Position numbers and translations under genes: made by a program. 64,000 nt of DNA, from NCBI GenBank assembly GCA_036495685.1, contig DASXMJ010000011.1, forward strand, positions 1 to 64,000, read 5' to 3'. This DNA is from Candidatus Binataceae bacterium. GTDB taxonomy: Bacteria > Desulfobacterota > Binatia > Binatales > Binataceae. Positions 61,346 through 64,000 of the stretch are shown here, piece by piece (positions within the stretch are counted from its first letter, which is position 1; every line of letters begins with the position of its first letter). The notes under the pieces were generated by a model. It saw only the letters and a program-made list of their open reading frames with translations. It did not search any database and was not told the origin of the DNA.

Positions 61346-61591
61346 CTACTTGGCGGCACCCGCAAACGACCGGCCTTGATACCGTCCGAGTATGACCATC
61401 ATCCGGTCCTTCGAGGCCAGCTTCAGTTTGTGGATGCGCTTCTCCTCCATTTCCTCTTCGAGAGTCAGATAGTGCTTGCTGCGATATTCTAAAAGTTTGT
61501 TTTTGAGCTGCAGATGTTCCTCGTACACCGCCTTAAGCTCGTCGTCATGGTTCAGATGCTGCTGGATAAGTTCTTCCTCTCTGCGCTCCAT
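61346..61591 (-). CDS. DUF465 (YdcH-like) small coiled-coil protein
   Basis: This 81-residue protein has the DUF465 pattern: LNHDDELKAVYEEHLQLKNKLLEYRSKHYLTLEEEMEEKRIHKLKLASKDRMMVIL, where YLT.EEE and HKLKL.SKDRM are conserved. It should form a helical hairpin. The family has no fixed function. The start lies inside the tsaB 3' end (about 40-nt overlap), suggesting co-translation. Confidence 0.85.
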   Translation of the reverse strand: MERREEELIQQHLNHDDELKAVYEEHLQLKNKLLEYRSKHYLTLEEEMEEKRIHKLKLASKDRMMVILGRYQGRSFAGAAK

Positions 61592-62361
61592 ACGCCCTCC
61601 GATACCTTAGACTGACCGGACGCGGCGATGGCGTCCGGGGGTCGAATATAAAGCGGCTCCAGGGAGTCGATCGAATCGCTCCGCCCCGCAGCGATCTTCG
61701 CGGCACCCAACGCCGCAATGTAACGTCCGCGCAATTCCAAGGCCTCAGGCCCCAGAACCGTCACTTCGAGACCCTGTTTTTCCGCAAGGGCCGCCGCATC
61801 CTTTGCCGTATAGTCGCCGGCGAGAATCGCGTTCTGACGGAGAGGTGAGGTCACTCGCACCAGCGGCATAACCACATCCTGCGATATCTTCTCTAACCCA
61901 TCCGCCACAATTTCGTAAAGAGCCGCGTAAACCTCTCTCTTGCGGGCATCCAGCAGAGCGCAGACCTGCAACCCTGGACAGGCCGCGGGCGCGTCCAGCG
62001 CGCCGGCTGCCAGCGCGTCCAAGCTCGCGACCCCGATGATTTTGGCTCCTGATGCGAACGCCAGACCCTTGGCGTAGCTCAGACCGATTCTGAGCCCGGT
62101 AAACGAACCCGGGCCGATTCCGACCGCGATCCCGCTCAGGTCCGACGCACGCAGCTCAGCGTGGTCTAGCAATTGCGCCACGGCCTGAGGCAACGCGGCG
62201 CCGTGCGAGGTCACGGGCCGTGCGATTTCGCTGGCCAATCGGCCAGCCACCACCAGCGCGACGCTGGCGATGGGTGAGCCGGTATCGAGCCCCAAAACCG
62301 CGCCTGCGGCGCCGGCATGCGCGAGCAGAAAATCAGCCCTGCACAATGTGCGAGATGTCAT
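61552..62361 (-). CDS. tsaB: tRNA threonylcarbamoyladenosine synthesis protein TsaB
   Basis: This 269-residue ASKHA-fold protein partners TsaD in making t6A37 on tRNAs. VLGLDTGSPIASVALV and SHGAALPQAVAQLLDHAELRASDLSGIAVGIGPGSFTGLRIGLSYAKGLAFA, including the GPGSFTGLR hallmark, are clear. ALLDARKREVYAALYE follows. The ATG at 62361 lies inside the rseP 3' end; a TTG about 22 codons later (GLDTGS) is an alternative start. Confidence 0.93.
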   Translation of the reverse strand: MTSRTLCRADFLLAHAGAAGAVLGLDTGSPIASVALVVAGRLASEIARPVTSHGAALPQAVAQLLDHAELRASDLSGIAVGIGPGSFTGLRIGLSYAKGLAFASGAKIIGVASLDALAAGALDAPAACPGLQVCALLDARKREVYAALYEIVADGLEKISQDVVMPLVRVTSPLRQNAILAGDYTAKDAAALAEKQGLEVTVLGPEALELRGRYIAALGAAKIAAGRSDSIDSLEPLYIRPPDAIAASGQSKVSEGVWSAERKNLSSSI

Positions 62362-63745
62362 TGAAGATCAACAACGCGAACAGCGCCACGATTAGAAACA
62401 GCCCGACCTGAAGCGCGATTTCGCGATGCCGCATGGCCAGCGGTTTCCCGCGCACACCTTCAAAAGCGAAAAACGCCAGGTGACCGCCGTCCAGCAGTGG
62501 TACCGGCAGCAAATTGACCAATCCAAGCTGCAGGCTGAGCATTACCGTGAACATGGCGAAGCTGAACAGGCCGTGGCGGGCTTCCTGGCCAGCCAGCCGA
62601 ACGATAGCTATCGGTCCACCCACCGACTCACGGATGGGAACCGTGCCGCTCACGATCATCGCAATGCCGACCACCATCTGGCCGGTTAAAGAGACGCTGC
62701 TCAGGACCGCATGGTAGGCCGCCGCGAGGGGGTTGAGTCGGCGTGTAGCTTCACGCGGCGTCACTCCGATGATCCATTCGTTCACCGGTCCAAAGGGGGT
62801 CTTGACGTCTTGCCGCTTCGCCCTCACCGTCAGGTTCATGCGGCCCTGCGGCTGGCCCGCGGGACGCTCGATTTCGAGATTGAGGGGGGCGCCTTTACTT
62901 GCCTTGACGGCGTCGGAGAACTCTTCCCAGGAAGAGATCGCTTTGTTGTCAATCGCGATGATCTTGTCGCCCGACTGCAACCCGGCCTGGACCGCGGGCA
63001 TCCCGGGCGTCAGCTCATCGATGACCGGCAACGGAGTGGGTACGCCATACATGAAGATCAGAGTCAGCAGGACCGGCGCAAACAACATGTTTGCCGCAGG
63101 GCCGGCCAGCACGATCGCGAAACGCTTCCACAGCGGCTGACTCGGAAATGCGCGCGCACGAAACGCGGCGAGTAACTCCTCTGGCGGGTTCTGCTGGAGC
63201 GATACCCGTGCCTGGCGCGCGGAGTTCAGCATGCGAATGCGATTTAAGAGAATGAGCTCTTCTGATTTCAGCGGACGGGAAAACTGCGCCTCAAGCGGCA
63301 CCGGTCGCGAGGCGAGAGACTCCAGCAATCCGTCCAGACCGTGATCCGCGCCCCGATCGCCCTCGTCCACGGCGCGCGCTGGTTTGTCTATCGCGGCGGC
63401 GCCACCCTCTTGCGGTGCGCCTGGCGCGGTATCCGCCGTCAACGCGGTTTCGCGGGTCACCTGTGCAAGGTCGTGTCCGATTTCAACCAGGAAGGTGTGC
63501 AGCTCGTCTGACTTCGGTTCATCACCGATCTCTTCACCAAGCATCCTCACGTATCCGCCAGCCGGAGTCGCGCCGATCACGTATTCAGTCTCACCGCGGC
63601 GGAAGCCGGCAATTCGGGGCGGATAACCAATCGAGAACCGCAACACCCGAACTCCGAGTCGCTTTGCCACCAGGAAGTGGCCTGCTTCGTGGACGATGAT
63701 CAGCAAGCCCAGGATGACGATGGCGGAAATGATCGAAGTCAGCAT
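62333..63745 (-). CDS. rseP: RIP metalloprotease RseP (site-2 protease) with large insertion
   Basis: This 470-residue intramembrane zinc protease cleaves anti-sigma factors or signal peptides in the membrane. Zinc motif HEAGH is at residues 19-23. A PDZ domain reads ELTPGMPAVQAGLQSGDKIIAIDNKAI, and the second catalytic Asp is in LVNLLPVPLLDGGHL. ATG 63745 has GGGAG upstream. Between GGYVRMLGEEIGDEP and WKRFAIVLAGPAAN there is an insertion of roughly 110-120 residues, polar and Pro/Ala/Asp-rich, absent from normal one-PDZ homologues. Confidence 0.92.
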   Translation of the reverse strand: MLTSIISAIVILGLLIIVHEAGHFLVAKRLGVRVLRFSIGYPPRIAGFRRGETEYVIGATPAGGYVRMLGEEIGDEPKSDELHTFLVEIGHDLAQVTRETALTADTAPGAPQEGGAAAIDKPARAVDEGDRGADHGLDGLLESLASRPVPLEAQFSRPLKSEELILLNRIRMLNSARQARVSLQQNPPEELLAAFRARAFPSQPLWKRFAIVLAGPAANMLFAPVLLTLIFMYGVPTPLPVIDELTPGMPAVQAGLQSGDKIIAIDNKAISSWEEFSDAVKASKGAPLNLEIERPAGQPQGRMNLTVRAKRQDVKTPFGPVNEWIIGVTPREATRRLNPLAAAYHAVLSSVSLTGQMVVGIAMIVSGTVPIRESVGGPIAIVRLAGQEARHGLFSFAMFTVMLSLQLGLVNLLPVPLLDGGHLAFFAFEGVRGKPLAMRHREIALQVGLFLIVALFALLIFNDISHIVQG

Positions 63746-63797
63746 TAATTCTCCCGAAATGACTGGAAAGGGTGATGCGGCCCACAAATCAGCCGCA

Positions 63798-64000
63798 TCA
63801 CCTGAAACAATAATAGGAAAAGGCCGCTGCGAACACTAGGCTGCAAGTGCGGTCCAGTAATCCCCCATGGCCCGGAAAAATCCAGCCGGAATCTTTGACA
63901 CCGGCCACCCGCTTGAAGGCCGATCCGGCCAGATCGCCGACCTGCGCCAGCACCGCGATCATTCCGGACAGCGCCGCGGTCTCGGACAGCGACCAGTGCG
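63798..64000 (-). CDS. cdsA: Phosphatidate cytidylyltransferase, C-terminal end (partial)
   Basis: About 67 C-terminal residues are seen; the start is beyond the window edge. The CdsA signature region is present: GDLAGSAFKRVAGVKDSGWIF then PGHGGLLDRTCSLV. The family signature ends DR-x-D-S; here the Asp is Cys (TGC). The enzyme makes CDP-diacylglycerol from phosphatidic acid, the precursor used by PssA further along. It lies 52 nt upstream of rseP, a common order. Confidence 0.88.
   Translation of the reverse strand, partial: HWSLSETAALSGMIAVLAQVGDLAGSAFKRVAGVKDSGWIFPGHGGLLDRTCSLVFAAAFSYYCFR

Overview
The window is a GC-rich bacterial chromosome segment with dense, mostly single-copy metabolic genes. 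I found no rRNA, tRNA, CRISPR array, prophage or insertion sequence. The lineage is inferred from gene content and order: ilvN-ilvC-psd-pssA followed at a distance by leuA (an order I associate with Desulfobacterota such as Geobacter), cdsA-rseP, selA, F420-type LLM oxidoreductase, SCP2, tandem CaiB/BaiF CoA-transferases and LolC/E. A Desulfobacterota-related lineage such as Binatota fits best. A 16S or marker-gene tree would be needed to prove it.

Positions 1-13,400 form a nitrogen and phosphosignalling region. After the end of an APC permease come two tandem PP2C phosphatases, a membrane-anchored Ser/Thr kinase, an ammonium transporter overlapping the kinase by 4 nt, and a frameshifted secreted-protein gene. 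An Lrp-type regulator then leads into gltB and gltD. Ammonium uptake, its probable phospho-control and GOGAT therefore lie together. The two phosphatase genes are each preceded by a related leader element with a long hairpin.

Positions 13,400-20,800 hold a methyltransferase, a GST, an HCCA-isomerase-like protein and glycolate oxidase glcDEF. Divergent from glcD is an alanine-glyoxylate-type aminotransferase, so glycolate could go to glyoxylate and then glycine. Positions 20,800-26,100 carry gyrA and gyrB; GyrA has Met at the quinolone Ser83 position. Positions 26,400-31,300 run leftward: a haem-oxygenase-like diiron protein, a CpdA-like phosphoesterase, DsbD, and a RibBA homologue lacking key residues in both halves. 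Positions 31,300-41,300 hold a sugar-1-P nucleotidyltransferase with galactokinase and GH36 alpha-galactosidase, then an MFS exporter, selA, dodecin, an LLM oxidoreductase and a zinc-ribbon/TM/TonB-C/BON protein.

Positions 41,400-49,000 hold an SCP2 protein, a small protein, LolC/E, two CaiB/BaiF CoA-transferases, a type II pantothenate kinase, RarA and HU. Positions 49,200-54,050 are the leucine locus: leuA, leuB, a catalytically degenerate Asd paralogue (Usg-1-like) and truA, the last three joined by TGATG overlaps. Upstream of leuA I find a complete, previously uncalled attenuator. It has a TTGACT/TAAAAT promoter, an essentially leaderless 27-aa Leu-rich leader peptide, a 1:2 hairpin, a 2:3 antiterminator and a 14-bp terminator. 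Positions 54,100-64,000 hold a PyrE-like PRTase, a VOC protein, a prolyl oligopeptidase, a methyltransferase, pssA, psd, ilvC, ilvN, a DUF465 protein, tsaB, rseP with a large insertion, and the end of cdsA.
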